39,935 nt of DNA, taken from the NCBI GenBank assembly GCA_903919715.1, contig CAIXJC010000020.1:1-39935 (forward strand). The letters run 5' to 3'. Numbering within the stretch: the first letter of the stretch is position 1; every line of letters begins with the position of its first letter. The notes under the pieces were generated by a model. It made no database searches and was not told where the DNA came from. It saw only the letters and a list, made by a program, of their open reading frames with translations. Origin of the DNA: an uncultured bacterium (lineage in GTDB: Bacteria; Planctomycetota; Phycisphaerae; Phycisphaerales; SM1A02). This document shows positions 27,506 to 36,950 of the stretch, piece by piece. The translations under genes were made by a program, and so were the position numbers.

Positions 27506-28419
27506 AGTTTGAAGCGTCCATCCTTTCGCTGATTATCGCGGCCATGACCGCGATAAGCGTTGCTGCGAATAGCGCAACAGCGCAGGCGTCGATTGCACCT
27601 TTCGCTCCAGGCGAAGGGCCGGTCCTCGCTGACGGCGTTGCAAAGGAAATGCAGGGAGTCGACATCATCGAGCACCTCGGTGACACGATTCCGCTGACGA
27701 CGGTCCTGATCAGTGACGACGGCAAGGAAACAACGCTCGGTGCGATCCTCGCATCAGGCAAGCCGGTCATGTTGCACTTGGGTTATTACAAGTGCCCGAT
27801 GCTCTGCACGCTTGTACTCAATGAAGCGATCCGTTCACTTTCGAAAGTAGACCTTTCAATCGGTAAAGATTTCGAGTTGGTTTCGATCTCGATCAACCCC
27901 AAAGAAAATTGCGAACTTGCGCATGCGAAAAAGCAGGGATACATGGCCGAGTATGGTCGTGCGGGAGCAGATCAAGGCGCACGTTTTCTGACTGCGCCAG
28001 CAACTGAACTTGGTTCGAAAGCTCCCGCGGCGATCGCACAAGCAGTTGGGTTTCAATATAAGGAACTTCCAAGCGGAGAATATTCGCACCCGGCCATGCT
28101 CGCGATGATTGCATCAGATGGACGGATCGTTCGGTATCTCTATGGGGTGAAGTTTGATCCAACGACAATGCGCATGGCGATCGTCGAAGCTGGCGAAGGA
28201 AAGATCGGCACGCCTCTTGATCGATTCATTCTTTGGTGCCATCAATATGACCCCGCAAGTCAGGGGTATGTCGTCTTCGCAATGCGCTTAATGAAAATTG
28301 GCGGAGCAGTCACGGTCGTCGTGATCGCCGCCGGACTTATCTACCTGTTCCGACGCGGCGCTCGCGCCGCACAACTCGCTCCGCAGGGATCCAAGTCAAT
28401 CACCCCTCGAGTCGCCTAG
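27502..28419 (+). CDS. Sco1/SenC/PrrC-type copper chaperone
   Basis: 305 residues, GTG start in a GTGA overlap with the preceding gene. A signal peptide (MKFEASILSLIIAAMTAISVAANSATAQ, about 28 residues) is followed by a thioredoxin-fold Sco domain. The copper site is visible: CPMLC (Cys98, Cys102, the CxxxC motif) and His196 (YSHPAML). A C-terminal helix (VVVIAAGLIYLFRRGARAA, about 270-290) anchors it to the membrane with the domain outside, unlike Sco proteins that use an N-terminal anchor. It delivers copper to the CuA centre of subunit II, encoded 10 bases downstream. Confidence 0.92.
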   Translation: MKFEASILSLIIAAMTAISVAANSATAQASIAPFAPGEGPVLADGVAKEMQGVDIIEHLGDTIPLTTVLISDDGKETTLGAILASGKPVMLHLGYYKCPMLCTLVLNEAIRSLSKVDLSIGKDFELVSISINPKENCELAHAKKQGYMAEYGRAGADQGARFLTAPATELGSKAPAAIAQAVGFQYKELPSGEYSHPAMLAMIASDGRIVRYLYGVKFDPTTMRMAIVEAGEGKIGTPLDRFILWCHQYDPASQGYVVFAMRLMKIGGAVTVVVIAAGLIYLFRRGARAAQLAPQGSKSITPRVA

Positions 28420-28429
28420 GATTTTTTCC

Positions 28430-29566
28430 ATGCTCTCCACACTGACCTCCATCTTCATTGCCACAGCCAGCGCTCAAGCAGCTCCGCCGGTCGTCACTCC
28501 AGCGGACTTTTGGCTTCCAATCGGAGCATCGGTCCAATCGCACAATGTTGATTTGATGTTCAACATTATCAACTACATCTGCTATTTCTTCTTCGCAGTC
28601 GTCGTGGCGATGATGGTCTGGTTTGTGGTGAAGTATCGCGCCAAGCCTGGAACTCGCATTCGCAATGACGGACTGACCCATCACACAGGACTTGAATTGT
28701 CTTGGTCGGTGATCCCGTTGATTATCTGTATCGGAATATTTTTCTTCGGATTTACTGGTTATGTCGACCTGATCACGCCGCCAAAGAATTCCTTCGACGT
28801 GAACGTGACGGCATTCAAGTGGGGATGGCAGTTCAAGTATCCAAACGGTGCGCAATCGGACAATCTTGTCGTGCCAAGTGGTCGCCCAGTTCGGTTGGTC
28901 ATGCGATCGAACGACGTCCTTCACTGTTGCTATATCCCATCGTTTCGCGTGAAGAAAGATATTGTTCCTGGGCGATATTCGACGCTTTGGTTTCAGTGCG
29001 ATATCCCAACAGGACTCGAAGAGAAGAATGGATACCACCTCTTCTGTGCGGAGTATTGCGGAACAGGTCATTCCAACATGAATCGACGAGTTTTGGTGCT
29101 TCCGCAAGCAGAGTTCGACGAGTGGTTGGTCAAACAAGCTCAGTGGCTTGATGAGATTCCAGACGATGAGCTGTACTTCAAGGCAGGTCCAAAGATTTAT
29201 GCTCGCTGCCAGCAATGTCATTCGCTTGATGGAACGATCGGCCTCGCACCTTCATGGCAGGGGATCTGGACTCGACTGACGACTCCTGGGGGCGCGCGGT
29301 TCAGTGACGGCAAGAGTTATGCCGACATCATCGGAACAGGCAAGGAATATGCGACGCCTGAGGATTACATTCGCGATTCGATTTACAACCCAGGAAAGCA
29401 TCTTGTCGCAACATACGGAAATGTCATGCCGACGTTTAAGGGTCAGTTGAATGACAGAGCCATTGATTCAGTCATTGGAATGATGAAGCATCTTGACGAG
29501 TTTGACGCCAAGGGAGCATGGACAAAGACCGTGCCTCCAGCGGCAGCAAGCCCAGCAAAGAAATAA
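28430..29566 (+). CDS. coxB: Cytochrome c oxidase subunit II with fused cytochrome c domain
   Basis: 378 residues. Signal peptide, two membrane helices (about 45-70 and 88-112), then the CuA domain. Copper ligands are in [12 protein letters not shown] (Cys206, Cys210, His214, Met217), with the first His in [17 protein letters not shown] cytochrome c domain follows, with CQQCH (Cys260, Cys263, His264) and a candidate Met ligand in VMPTFKG; this caa3-type arrangement lets the complex take electrons directly. Family members usually read LHSFYIP where this has LHCCYIP. That puts two extra cysteines beside the CuA His. Confidence 0.95.
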   Translation: MLSTLTSIFIATASAQAAPPVVTPADFWLPIGASVQSHNVDLMFNIINYICYFFFAVVVAMMVWFVVKYRAKPGTRIRNDGLTHHTGLELSWSVIPLIICIGIFFFGFTGYVDLITPPKNSFDVNVTAFKWGWQFKYPNGAQSDNLVVPSGRPVRLVMRSNDVLHCCYIPSFRVKKDIVPGRYSTLWFQCDIPTGLEEKNGYHLFCAEYCGTGHSNMNRRVLVLPQAEFDEWLVKQAQWLDEIPDDELYFKAGPKIYARCQQCHSLDGTIGLAPSWQGIWTRLTTPGGARFSDGKSYADIIGTGKEYATPEDYIRDSIYNPGKHLVATYGNVMPTFKGQLNDRAIDSVIGMMKHLDEFDAKGAWTKTVPPAAASPAKK

Positions 29567-29595
29567 GAGTAGAAGCAAGTCCACAGAGGTTTTTT

Positions 29596-31305
29596 ATGAC
29601 AACGATCGTTACACCAAGACCAGAATTGCTCGACACCGCCGCAGGGAAGGATAATTATCTCACGTACACGCGTGGATTCCTTTCGTGGGCCCTCACGCTC
29701 GATCACAAGCGAATCGGTGTCATGTACATGACCGCCGTGCTCGCTTCATTCCTCGTGGGCGGGACCTTTGCACTTCTGCTCCGAACCGAACTCCTCACGC
29801 CTGGCCGCACGATCTGTAGCGCCGAGACATACAACCAATTCTTCACCCTGCACGGCGCAATCATGGTCTTCTTGGTGATCATTCCAAGCATTCCAGCCGC
29901 ACTGGGCAACTTCGTGTTGCCGATCATGCTTGGCGCGAAGGACGTCGCCTTCCCGAAGTTGAATCTCTTTTCGTTCTATCTCTGGATCGGTGGAGCGCTC
30001 TTCACTCTCTATTCGCTCGCTGCTGGCGGTTTCGATACTGGTTGGACTTTTTACACGCCATATTCAACAACGACGACAACGGGCGGAGTGATTCCAGTTC
30101 TGATGGGAGTCTTCATTCTGGGATTCTCATCCATCTTCACGGGCCTGAATTTCATCGTGACGGTGCACAAACTCCGTCCGCCGGGAATGACATGGTTCAG
30201 AATGCCGCTCTTCTTGTGGGCGCTCTATGCCACTGCAATTATCCAGGTTCTTGCGACTCCAGTGCTCGCGATCACGCTCTGCCTGCTGATCGTTGAACGC
30301 ACGATGAACATCGGAATCTTCAACCCATCAATGGGCGGCGATCCAGTTCTCTATCAGCACTTTTTCTGGTTCTACAGCCATCCAGCGGTGTACATCATGA
30401 TTGTGCCAGCGATGGGAATCATTAGTGAGATCATTTCAGTCCATTCGCATCGGCAGATTTTTGGTTATCGATTTATTGCGTTCTCATCGATCGCCATCGC
30501 GATGTTCTCCTTCATCGTGTGGGGACATCACATGTTCGTCTCAGGTCAGAGCGGTCTGATGAATACGATTTTCTCGCTGATCTCATTCAGTGTGGCGATT
30601 CCGTCTGCTGTGAAAACGTTCAACTGGACCATGACGCTCTATAAGGGCACGATCAGTTTGACCGCGCCAATGATGTACGGACTTGCGTTTCTCTTCCTCT
30701 TCACAATTGGCGGATTGACTGGAATCCATTTGGCGACACTCAACACAGACGTCCACTTGCACGACACATATTTTGTCGTCGCGCACTTTCACTACGTCAT
30801 GATGGGTTCAGCGCTGATCGGAATGATCGGCGGTTTACACCATTGGTGGCCCAAGATGACGGGTCGCATGTACAACGAAAAGATGGCGATCACCGCTTGC
30901 ATCATCATCTTTGTCGGATTCAATGTCACTTTCTTCACGCAGTTCATGCTTGGAAGTCAAGGTATGCCGCGTCGCTACTACGACTATCAGCCAGAGTTTC
31001 AGGTTTATCACGTGATCTCAACCATTGGCGCATACATCATGGCGTGCGGATTCTTCACCTGTGCCGTCTGTTTCGCACAAAGTCTGATGTCTGGCAAACA
31101 GGCTCCTGCAAATCCGTGGGGCGGGCGAAGTTTGGAGTGGCAATGCACATCTCCTCCTCCACACGACAATTTCAAGTCGCCGCCAACGGTAGGAAATTGT
31201 TACGACTTCTCAATGCTTCGCTGGGATGAGAAGGAGCAGGGGTACGTCGTCGACAAAGAATTAGAAGCGCTAGCAATCGCCGCGGAAGCACGAGGTCATT
31301 CATGA
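29596..31305 (+). CDS. ctaD: Cytochrome c oxidase subunit I, A2-type heme-copper oxidase
   Basis: 569 residues from ATG 29596 (AGAGGT just upstream); a longer frame from 29518 would run into coxB. Twelve-helix subunit I that reduces O2 and pumps protons. Ligands: His86 (TLHGAIM, heme a), His262 in YSHPAVY with the cross-linking Tyr266, His311-His312 (GHHMF, CuB), and His397 and His399 (VAHFHYV, heme a3/a). The channel Glu of A1 enzymes (HPEVY) is Ala, while Tyr260-Ser261 are present. This YSHP pattern marks the A2 subfamily. The stop overlaps the subunit III start (ATGA). Confidence 0.96.
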   Translation: MTTIVTPRPELLDTAAGKDNYLTYTRGFLSWALTLDHKRIGVMYMTAVLASFLVGGTFALLLRTELLTPGRTICSAETYNQFFTLHGAIMVFLVIIPSIPAALGNFVLPIMLGAKDVAFPKLNLFSFYLWIGGALFTLYSLAAGGFDTGWTFYTPYSTTTTTGGVIPVLMGVFILGFSSIFTGLNFIVTVHKLRPPGMTWFRMPLFLWALYATAIIQVLATPVLAITLCLLIVERTMNIGIFNPSMGGDPVLYQHFFWFYSHPAVYIMIVPAMGIISEIISVHSHRQIFGYRFIAFSSIAIAMFSFIVWGHHMFVSGQSGLMNTIFSLISFSVAIPSAVKTFNWTMTLYKGTISLTAPMMYGLAFLFLFTIGGLTGIHLATLNTDVHLHDTYFVVAHFHYVMMGSALIGMIGGLHHWWPKMTGRMYNEKMAITACIIIFVGFNVTFFTQFMLGSQGMPRRYYDYQPEFQVYHVISTIGAYIMACGFFTCAVCFAQSLMSGKQAPANPWGGRSLEWQCTSPPPHDNFKSPPTVGNCYDFSMLRWDEKEQGYVVDKELEALAIAAEARGHS

Positions 31306-32279
31306 GTCAAGCAAGTGTTGATCACGAAGGACACGCGGCGCACGCTGGTCATGATGGTGACGGCCACGGTCATGGCTCTGCAGAGCATGCGAAGTATCCA
31401 TTCCTCGCTCATCATTTCGAGACACCTGCGCAGCAATTCGACAGCGCAAAGCTTGGAATGTGGCTCTTTCTTGCGACAGAAGTGCTCTTCTTCGGTGCGC
31501 TCTTTGTTGCGTACGCCGTTCTTCGAAGTCGATTCCCAGAAGTTTTCTCATATGGAAGCCACTACCTCAACACGGTGATGGGCGGAATCAATACGTGCGT
31601 GCTCATTCTGTCGAGTCTCACAATGGCGCTCGGCGTCTACTTCGCGCAGCGCGGCAAGCGCGTTGCACTGCTTATATGTCTTTGGCTGACGATGGCGGGA
31701 GCTGCGGGCTTCTTGGTCATTAAATACTTCGAGTACTCGCACAAGATCCACGAAAATTTAGTTTGGGGTCCAGGCTTTTACATTCCTCCTGATAATGCAA
31801 TTGGAGAGGTGGAAGCAGCCGATCTCGCTCATGCCCCGGCACCAGCGCCTGTCGCAGTTCCTGCTCCGTTGAATTCGGCACTGTCGGGAGTTCCGATGGT
31901 TGGAACGCATCCTGCGGTTGATGCTTCCGTGGTGAAAGCAGCCTCGGTGGGTCCAGGCGGACTCGGTGCAGGTGCGGTTGATCACGCATCAGCTGTCACG
32001 CATGACATCATTCCTCATGATGTTCCTTCGGATCATCTCGAAGATCCAAAGATGCCTCCCAACACCCATTTGTTCTTTGCGATTTATTACGCGATGACTG
32101 GCCTGCACGGAATCCACGTTGTTGTCGGCATGGTCGTGATTGGAATGCTTATTTACCGCGCCACCCGCGGCGATTTCGGTCCAAACTATTACACGCCGGT
32201 TGATTTGGTCGGTCTGTACTGGCACATCGTCGACCTTGTTTGGATCTTCCTCTTCCCGCTCTTTTATCTGATTCATTAA
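31302..32279 (+). CDS. coxC: Cytochrome c oxidase subunit III with large loop insert and His-rich head
   Basis: 325 residues versus roughly 200-260 for bacterial subunit III. The first 38 residues hold nine His ([18 protein letters not shown]). Core helices follow: [42 protein letters not shown] and so on. An Ala/Pro/Val-rich insert of about 85 residues (163-250) splits the core before [22 protein letters not shown] and ends with [20 protein letters not shown]. Subunit III stabilises the proton-pumping core. The insert lies in a loop after an exposed segment and may contact ActA-F. ATGA overlap with ctaD. Confidence 0.93.
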   Translation: MSQASVDHEGHAAHAGHDGDGHGHGSAEHAKYPFLAHHFETPAQQFDSAKLGMWLFLATEVLFFGALFVAYAVLRSRFPEVFSYGSHYLNTVMGGINTCVLILSSLTMALGVYFAQRGKRVALLICLWLTMAGAAGFLVIKYFEYSHKIHENLVWGPGFYIPPDNAIGEVEAADLAHAPAPAPVAVPAPLNSALSGVPMVGTHPAVDASVVKAASVGPGGLGAGAVDHASAVTHDIIPHDVPSDHLEDPKMPPNTHLFFAIYYAMTGLHGIHVVVGMVVIGMLIYRATRGDFGPNYYTPVDLVGLYWHIVDLVWIFLFPLFYLIH

Positions 32280-32323
32280 GTATCTGATTCATTCGGTATC
32301 TCATTCATTCGTTTCTCATTCAC
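32265..32323 (+). repeat. 16-base degenerate tandem repeat across the coxC stop codon
   Basis: About four copies with period 16 (starts near 32265, 32281, 32297 and 32313) of tatctgattcatt plus three variable bases. The first copy contains the last coxC codons and its TAA; the later copies are outside the gene. It looks like slippage duplication of the 3' end. Confidence 0.8.
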
Positions 32324-32347
32324 GAGTTTGACTTACGGCGACAACAC

Positions 32348-32767
32348 ATGACCCAATCACATTCAGCAACAGCGACTTCGAAAGGCCCACTCGTTGGTCA
32401 CCTTGTACCGGTTTCCACTTTGTTGGCGACGGCGTCGACACTCTTGGTATTGACGGTGATCACAGTCGCTGTGCGCTATATCGATATCGGTGAATTCAAC
32501 CTGTGGGTTGCCATCGGAATTGCCGTGGTCAAGGCTGGGCTCGTGGCAAGTTTTTTCATGCATCTTCGATGGGATCGTCCATTCAATTTGTTGGTCTTCA
32601 TTGGCTGCATGATGTTCGTTGTGCTGATGATGGCATTCTGCGTTCTCGATACAAGCCAGTATCGCGCAATCCAATACACGGGCAATCCGCCTGTTGCACA
32701 AGAGACACTCGATGCGAATGCACCCGGTGCTCCAGTGGCAAGGTTCAAGCCCGGTCTGAATCCGTAA
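32348..32767 (+). CDS. Cytochrome c oxidase subunit IV-like small membrane protein
   Basis: 139 residues with three helices (about 22-44, 52-72 and 80-102). The middle part KAGLVASFFMHLRWDRPFNLLVFIG is the hallmark of the prokaryotic subunit IV/CtaF/CyoD-like family. It is an accessory subunit of the heme-copper oxidase, with no cofactor. The C-terminal 35 residues are Pro/Ala-rich and outside the family core. It lies 68 bases after coxC, past the tandem repeat, and is followed by a second subunit-III-like gene. Confidence 0.85.
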   Translation: MTQSHSATATSKGPLVGHLVPVSTLLATASTLLVLTVITVAVRYIDIGEFNLWVAIGIAVVKAGLVASFFMHLRWDRPFNLLVFIGCMMFVVLMMAFCVLDTSQYRAIQYTGNPPVAQETLDANAPGAPVARFKPGLNP

Positions 32768-32823
32768 AGAAGAATTCGTTATTTATCGAGCAGCCCACAG
32801 GCTCGATCTGATTGGAGCGGCCT

Positions 32824-33429
32824 ATGGTCACTCTCCCACAGAGAGATCCATTCGAAGATTCGCTTCGCAGTGACCGAGCAGCTCGGTTTGGAATGTGGAT
32901 TTTTGTCATCGTGGTTGGCATGGTGTTTGCCGCGACGATTCTGGGATACATCGTCGTACGTTTGAATCCGCACATGCAAGCGCCGTGGCGTCCGTCATCG
33001 GATGCGGGATTGCCGTACACATTGCTTGTAAGCACTGTGGTGCTATTCGCATCAAGTGCGACGCTGCACCTTTGCCTTGTTCGCGCGCGGTGCGACGACA
33101 CGCCCGGTTGTGCTCGGTTTGCGAGCGCAACCTATTTCCTTGGTTTTCTCTTTGTGCTACTGCAGGGTGAGGCATGGTGGTCCATGTGGATGCATCACGT
33201 CAATATCGACGAGAACCTCTACGCATGGACGTTCTATGTATTGACCGCACTGCATGTTGTTCACATCATTGGCGGGTTGTTTGCGCTGGGCGTGGTCGCA
33301 CGTCATGCGAGTGAAGGCCGTTATGGCGCCGCGCGGCATAATGGGATCGTGTTGTGCGCAATGTATTGGCACTCGCTCGATGTCATCTGGGTTGCGTTGT
33401 ATGCAACGCTGTGGATTGGATCGCGGTGA
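32824..33429 (+). CDS. Second, short cytochrome c oxidase subunit III-like protein
   Basis: 201 residues from ATG 32824, with GGAG seven bases upstream; a TTG at 32812 is less likely. Five helices with subunit III marks: RFGMWIFVIVVGMVFAATILGYIVVR, LHVVHIIGGLFALGVVARHA and MYWHSLDVIWVALYATLWIGS. It lacks the His-rich head and the insert of the coxC product and is much shorter. It may replace or complement subunit III, or serve a different oxidase. It is the last plus-strand gene of the cluster, convergent with the DUF3179 gene 15 bases away. Confidence 0.82.
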   Translation: MVTLPQRDPFEDSLRSDRAARFGMWIFVIVVGMVFAATILGYIVVRLNPHMQAPWRPSSDAGLPYTLLVSTVVLFASSATLHLCLVRARCDDTPGCARFASATYFLGFLFVLLQGEAWWSMWMHHVNIDENLYAWTFYVLTALHVVHIIGGLFALGVVARHASEGRYGAARHNGIVLCAMYWHSLDVIWVALYATLWIGSR

Positions 33430-33444
33430 GATTCTGCAGTCACT

Positions 33445-34608
33445 TCATTCAGGCGCAGCGTGCGTCGGATGAAATGCTTGCCACGCAAACCATCGGCAGG
33501 GCACCATGATCGGCATCGTCGTTGTCTCTTGAACCAGCGCTCCGCGTAGAGGGACGATTCGCCACTGGATGTGCACTCCGAGTGTCGCTGAATCAGCCAT
33601 AAATGTGTGGATATCAACGAATTTTGTCATGGTGACGAGCGGAAGGACTTTCCATCCGCTGGGATATTGCACAGCGATAATCATGGTCATCGTTCCCATC
33701 CCCGCATCAAGAAGCGGAGCAACAGTTGGCGCGATCTCGGCGAATGGAATGGTCCGTTCGCTGTGATCAATGTCGGCAAGTGCGGCAACTGGAAAGTTGA
33801 CTTTGTCTTCCTGCCAATATCTTTCGTAATCCATTTCCTTCATCCGTTGTCGATCCGCAACATTCGGGAGGGCAATCGTCGTTTCAGGATGCAGTAAGAA
33901 CCATGCAGCCCATGTGCAGACCTGCGTTCCAGGCATCAACGTCAATCGAGTTTCGGATGCGGACTCTGGTCCAGCGATGGCTCGAAATGCAAGTTGTGAC
34001 CAGAGACTTGGAACGTGCATCTCTGCGGGGGGTGTCAATACAGTTGGTGATGCAGGGTGCTCATACATCACCAGATTGCTATTGACCAACAATCCGCTGA
34101 CGCCGAACTTGACGACGGTTCCCTTGATTGTCCGGTTGAATATCACAGCACTGTCGCACAGTGGGCTGTACGTCACTGCGATTGGAACACCACCGAGCGT
34201 GTCATTGGCAACTTCGTGAACATTCATCAATTGGAGTGGATATGCACGAGACTCACCGTTGATCGTGATTCCAATCACTCGGTCTGTTGACACCGCATAC
34301 TTGACTCGTTCTGCTTCGTTTCTCGGGGCGATCTGCGATCCTGCGATGACAACGGGTTCATCAAGTGAGCGCAGGAAATCGCGAGGATTTCCGCTTGCAA
34401 CCATTGATTCTTTCGGCACGGAGAGGTGGCGTAAGTCGAATCCGTAGGTCGACGGATCGCGACCGTCGCCGATCGGTTTTTCCCCGCGCATCGGCCCAAG
34501 AAATGCAAAGGCCACGATCGCTACGACCAAGGCGAGTGCAACGAGAATCACCCATCCGCCCGCCGCGAATGTCAATCGTGCTTTGGAGGTCGAATCCGTG
34601 TTAGTCAC
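33445..34608 (-). CDS. DUF3179 domain protein, membrane-anchored
   Basis: 387 residues, GTG start in a GTGA overlap with ctaB. One N-terminal helix (about 16-38, WVILVALALVVAIVAFAFLGP), then the DUF3179 domain outside: AYPLQLMNVHEVANDTLGG, VPIAVTYSPLCDSAVIFNR and FGVSGLLVNSNLVMYEH. In many relatives the second motif reads TYCPLC; here the first Cys is Ser, leaving one Cys. The biochemical function of DUF3179 is not established. Coupling to ctaB and the place next to the oxidase cluster suggest a part in oxidase or copper/heme assembly, but that is inference. Confidence 0.82.
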   Translation of the reverse strand: MTNTDSTSKARLTFAAGGWVILVALALVVAIVAFAFLGPMRGEKPIGDGRDPSTYGFDLRHLSVPKESMVASGNPRDFLRSLDEPVVIAGSQIAPRNEAERVKYAVSTDRVIGITINGESRAYPLQLMNVHEVANDTLGGVPIAVTYSPLCDSAVIFNRTIKGTVVKFGVSGLLVNSNLVMYEHPASPTVLTPPAEMHVPSLWSQLAFRAIAGPESASETRLTLMPGTQVCTWAAWFLLHPETTIALPNVADRQRMKEMDYERYWQEDKVNFPVAALADIDHSERTIPFAEIAPTVAPLLDAGMGTMTMIIAVQYPSGWKVLPLVTMTKFVDIHTFMADSATLGVHIQWRIVPLRGALVQETTTMPIMVPCRWFAWQAFHPTHAAPE

Positions 34609-35561
34609 TGCGGGATTTTCTCGTCTGGTGCGATATAGACCGGCGCATTTCGAAGTGCTGCGCTCGGCGAGACGGATCCACGATCAAGCACAAGTGCGAT
34701 CAACAGGAGCGGCAGATATGTGATGCTGGTAAAGAAGACACGGCGAGCGGATGCGTCGGTGCGCGAATGGAGGAAGCGAAAACTTTCGACGACCATCCAT
34801 AATCCAAGCACGATTGAGCCAGCCGCAAACCACCAACCAGCGATGCCATAGACGGTCACGAGTAATCCAAGCGGAATTAATATGAGCGATGTCAGCACCA
34901 TGGTCTGCGCGGTGACTTGACCGCTTGTATCGACGTTGGGCAGCATCACAAATCCACCACGTGCGTAATCGTCGCGGTACATCCAAGCAAGCGCCATAAA
35001 GTGAGGCAATTGCCAGACGAAAAGTAGCCCAGCGATCACCCACCCGCCTGGGGCGAATGAGCCAGTTGCGGCAGTCCACCCAACGAGCGGCGGAATTGCA
35101 CCGCAGATCGCACCAACAATTGTGTTCATCGAAGTGATTGGTTTGAGTGGCGTATAGACCAGCGCATACAGCGCGATATTCGCAGTCGCAAGCGCCGCTG
35201 GAATCCAACCAGCGGACCAAATCAGCAGGGCCCAGCCTGCATATCCAAGCAAGGCCGCCATCACAAAGACCAACGGTCGGCCTATGTGTTTCTGGGGAAG
35301 CGGCCGCCGCTCAGTGCGCCGCATCATCGCATCACGCCGACTTTCGATCAGTTGATTGAACATTGACGCGCTTGCGGCTGATGCCGCGGTTCCAAGCAGA
35401 GTCCATGCGAGGAGAGCCCAATTGGGCGTTGATGGTGTCGCAACGACAAATCCAACGCCTGTTGTGACGAGCACTAATGCATTCAGGCGCACCTTGGCGA
35501 GTGCGCCAAGTGTTGGCAAAGTACGAGCCAAGTTAGAGATCGTCGTGACGTCTTCGATCAA
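34605..35561 (-). CDS. ctaB: Protoheme IX farnesyltransferase (heme O synthase)
   Basis: 318 residues. A UbiA-fold enzyme that attaches farnesyl to heme B to make heme O, the first step to heme A. Prenyl-diphosphate site: NQLIESRRDAMMRRT (Asn69, Glu73, Asp77) followed by RPLP; second signature YTPLKPITSMNTIVGAICGAIPPLVGW. About eight or nine helices. The start is TTG 35561, with no clear Shine-Dalgarno; no Met occurs before residue 67, so a weak start codon seems real. Only 18 bases separate it from the divergent ctaA, whose product uses heme O, so the two are probably co-regulated. Confidence 0.93.
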   Translation of the reverse strand: MIEDVTTISNLARTLPTLGALAKVRLNALVLVTTGVGFVVATPSTPNWALLAWTLLGTAASAASASMFNQLIESRRDAMMRRTERRPLPQKHIGRPLVFVMAALLGYAGWALLIWSAGWIPAALATANIALYALVYTPLKPITSMNTIVGAICGAIPPLVGWTAATGSFAPGGWVIAGLLFVWQLPHFMALAWMYRDDYARGGFVMLPNVDTSGQVTAQTMVLTSLILIPLGLLVTVYGIAGWWFAAGSIVLGLWMVVESFRFLHSRTDASARRVFFTSITYLPLLLIALVLDRGSVSPSAALRNAPVYIAPDEKIPQ

Positions 35562-35579
35562 ACTAGTATAGAAGGTGCA

Positions 35580-36950
35580 ATGAACGACATCTCATCTGAT
35601 CGACGCGGACTTCATCTCGCTCTGGGCTTTGCAACAACGGTTGTTATGTGGGCGATTGGTTACATCGCCATGATGCGACCTGGTGTCGTTGCGGGGGAGA
35701 TTCTGTTTGGAGCCATGTTCGCGGCGCTCTTCTTCGGTGGTTTGATCGGTGGTCGCTTGGCTCCAACCGTGGGACGGGCGACGGGTGCGCGAGCTGGCGC
35801 AAAGATCGGACTTGTTTCCGCCACGGTCAACTTGTTGGTTGTTGGCAGTCTTTTTGGTCGCGATACGGGAAGCGATCTCTGGGGACAGTTGGCATTGTGG
35901 GTCGGCGGTCTTTATCTCGCGAGTCTGTTCTGCACCGCGATCGGTGGTGCGGTCGGTGGGGTTGGAGCGCGTTGGCAGTCGAAGTTTCCAGCGTCGGCAC
36001 TCTTTGGCGCGATCACCGCTGCCACGATTTTTCTGTTGCTCGTGACGGGCGGGCTCGTTACTGGATTGGAAGCGGGCCTCGCCGTTCCAGATTGGCCGAA
36101 TTCATTTGGTCACAACATGCTCCTCTACCCGATCTCGCAAATGAAGGGTGGCGTGTATTACGAACATGCGCATCGACTCTATGGAATGCTCGTCGGACTT
36201 TCGACGATCACGCTCTTGGTGCTCGTGGCGCGATTCGAAAGTGGGCGCCTCGTGCGATCGCTTGCACTCATCGGATTTCTGATGGTCTGTGTGCAAGGTC
36301 TTTTGGGCGGAATGCGCGTCACTGGCCACTTGACCATCTCGCAAGATCCAATTGCTCTTGCTCCGAGCGTTCCATTGGCCGTTGTGCATGGAGTCTTTGG
36401 TCAAATTGTCTTCGCAACATTCTGCCTGATCGCAGTCCTCTGCGGACATCGTTGGAATAGTGATGCAACGCCAATTGCGAGCGAGTCAACGAAGGGTCGT
36501 CGTCTCAGCGGCGCACTGGTCACGATTCTGCTCTTACAGCTGATTTCTGGGGCGCTCTATCGGCATTATCAAATCCCAGTTCTTGATGGCCCGCCAACCT
36601 ATCCCAAGTGGGCGATGCACATGCACCTCACGTGGGCAGTCATCGCATTCGTTGCGACGCTCCTTGTTGGACTGCGTGCGATGGCACTGCCGAAAACTCT
36701 GCGTCCACTTCCACAGCTTGGTCATGGAATCTTGATGCTCGTCGGGCTTCAAGTCGCATTTGGAATTGGCGCACTCGTGTTGGTCATCACCCGCAAGAAC
36801 GCAGAGATTCCGATCACCGAAGTTGTGTTCACAAGTCTTCATCAGGCGACTGGCGCGCTTCTGCTGGCGACGAGCGTGATGATCGCAGCGTGGTGGCGTC
36901 GCCTTAAGGTTTCGGCTGCGTTGCCGGCGTCGAAGGTTTCACTGGCTTGA
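35580..36950 (+). CDS. ctaA: Heme A synthase (CtaA/COX15) with extra N-terminal membrane domain
   Basis: 456 residues. Residues about 140-456 are CtaA: GGLVTGLEAGLAVPDWPNSFG, YEHAHRLYGMLVG (Glu195, His196, His198), VVHGVFGQ (His270), AMHMHLTWA (His347, His349) and LHQATGALLL (His421). These are the expected heme ligands for hydroxylating heme O to heme A. Ahead of this lie about 140 residues with four more helices, rich in Gly and Ala (FFGGLIGGRLAPTVGRATGARAGAKIG), not part of the usual protein. ATG 35580 has GAAGG five bases upstream. The 3' end overlaps the opposite-strand gene by 47 bases. Confidence 0.92.
   Translation: MNDISSDRRGLHLALGFATTVVMWAIGYIAMMRPGVVAGEILFGAMFAALFFGGLIGGRLAPTVGRATGARAGAKIGLVSATVNLLVVGSLFGRDTGSDLWGQLALWVGGLYLASLFCTAIGGAVGGVGARWQSKFPASALFGAITAATIFLLLVTGGLVTGLEAGLAVPDWPNSFGHNMLLYPISQMKGGVYYEHAHRLYGMLVGLSTITLLVLVARFESGRLVRSLALIGFLMVCVQGLLGGMRVTGHLTISQDPIALAPSVPLAVVHGVFGQIVFATFCLIAVLCGHRWNSDATPIASESTKGRRLSGALVTILLLQLISGALYRHYQIPVLDGPPTYPKWAMHMHLTWAVIAFVATLLVGLRAMALPKTLRPLPQLGHGILMLVGLQVAFGIGALVLVITRKNAEIPITEVVFTSLHQATGALLLATSVMIAAWWRRLKVSAALPASKVSLA

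Noticed and set aside
28400..29221. 273-codon open frame on the minus strand
   Set aside because: Antisense to coxB, which carries CuA and heme motifs; no domain in the shadow.
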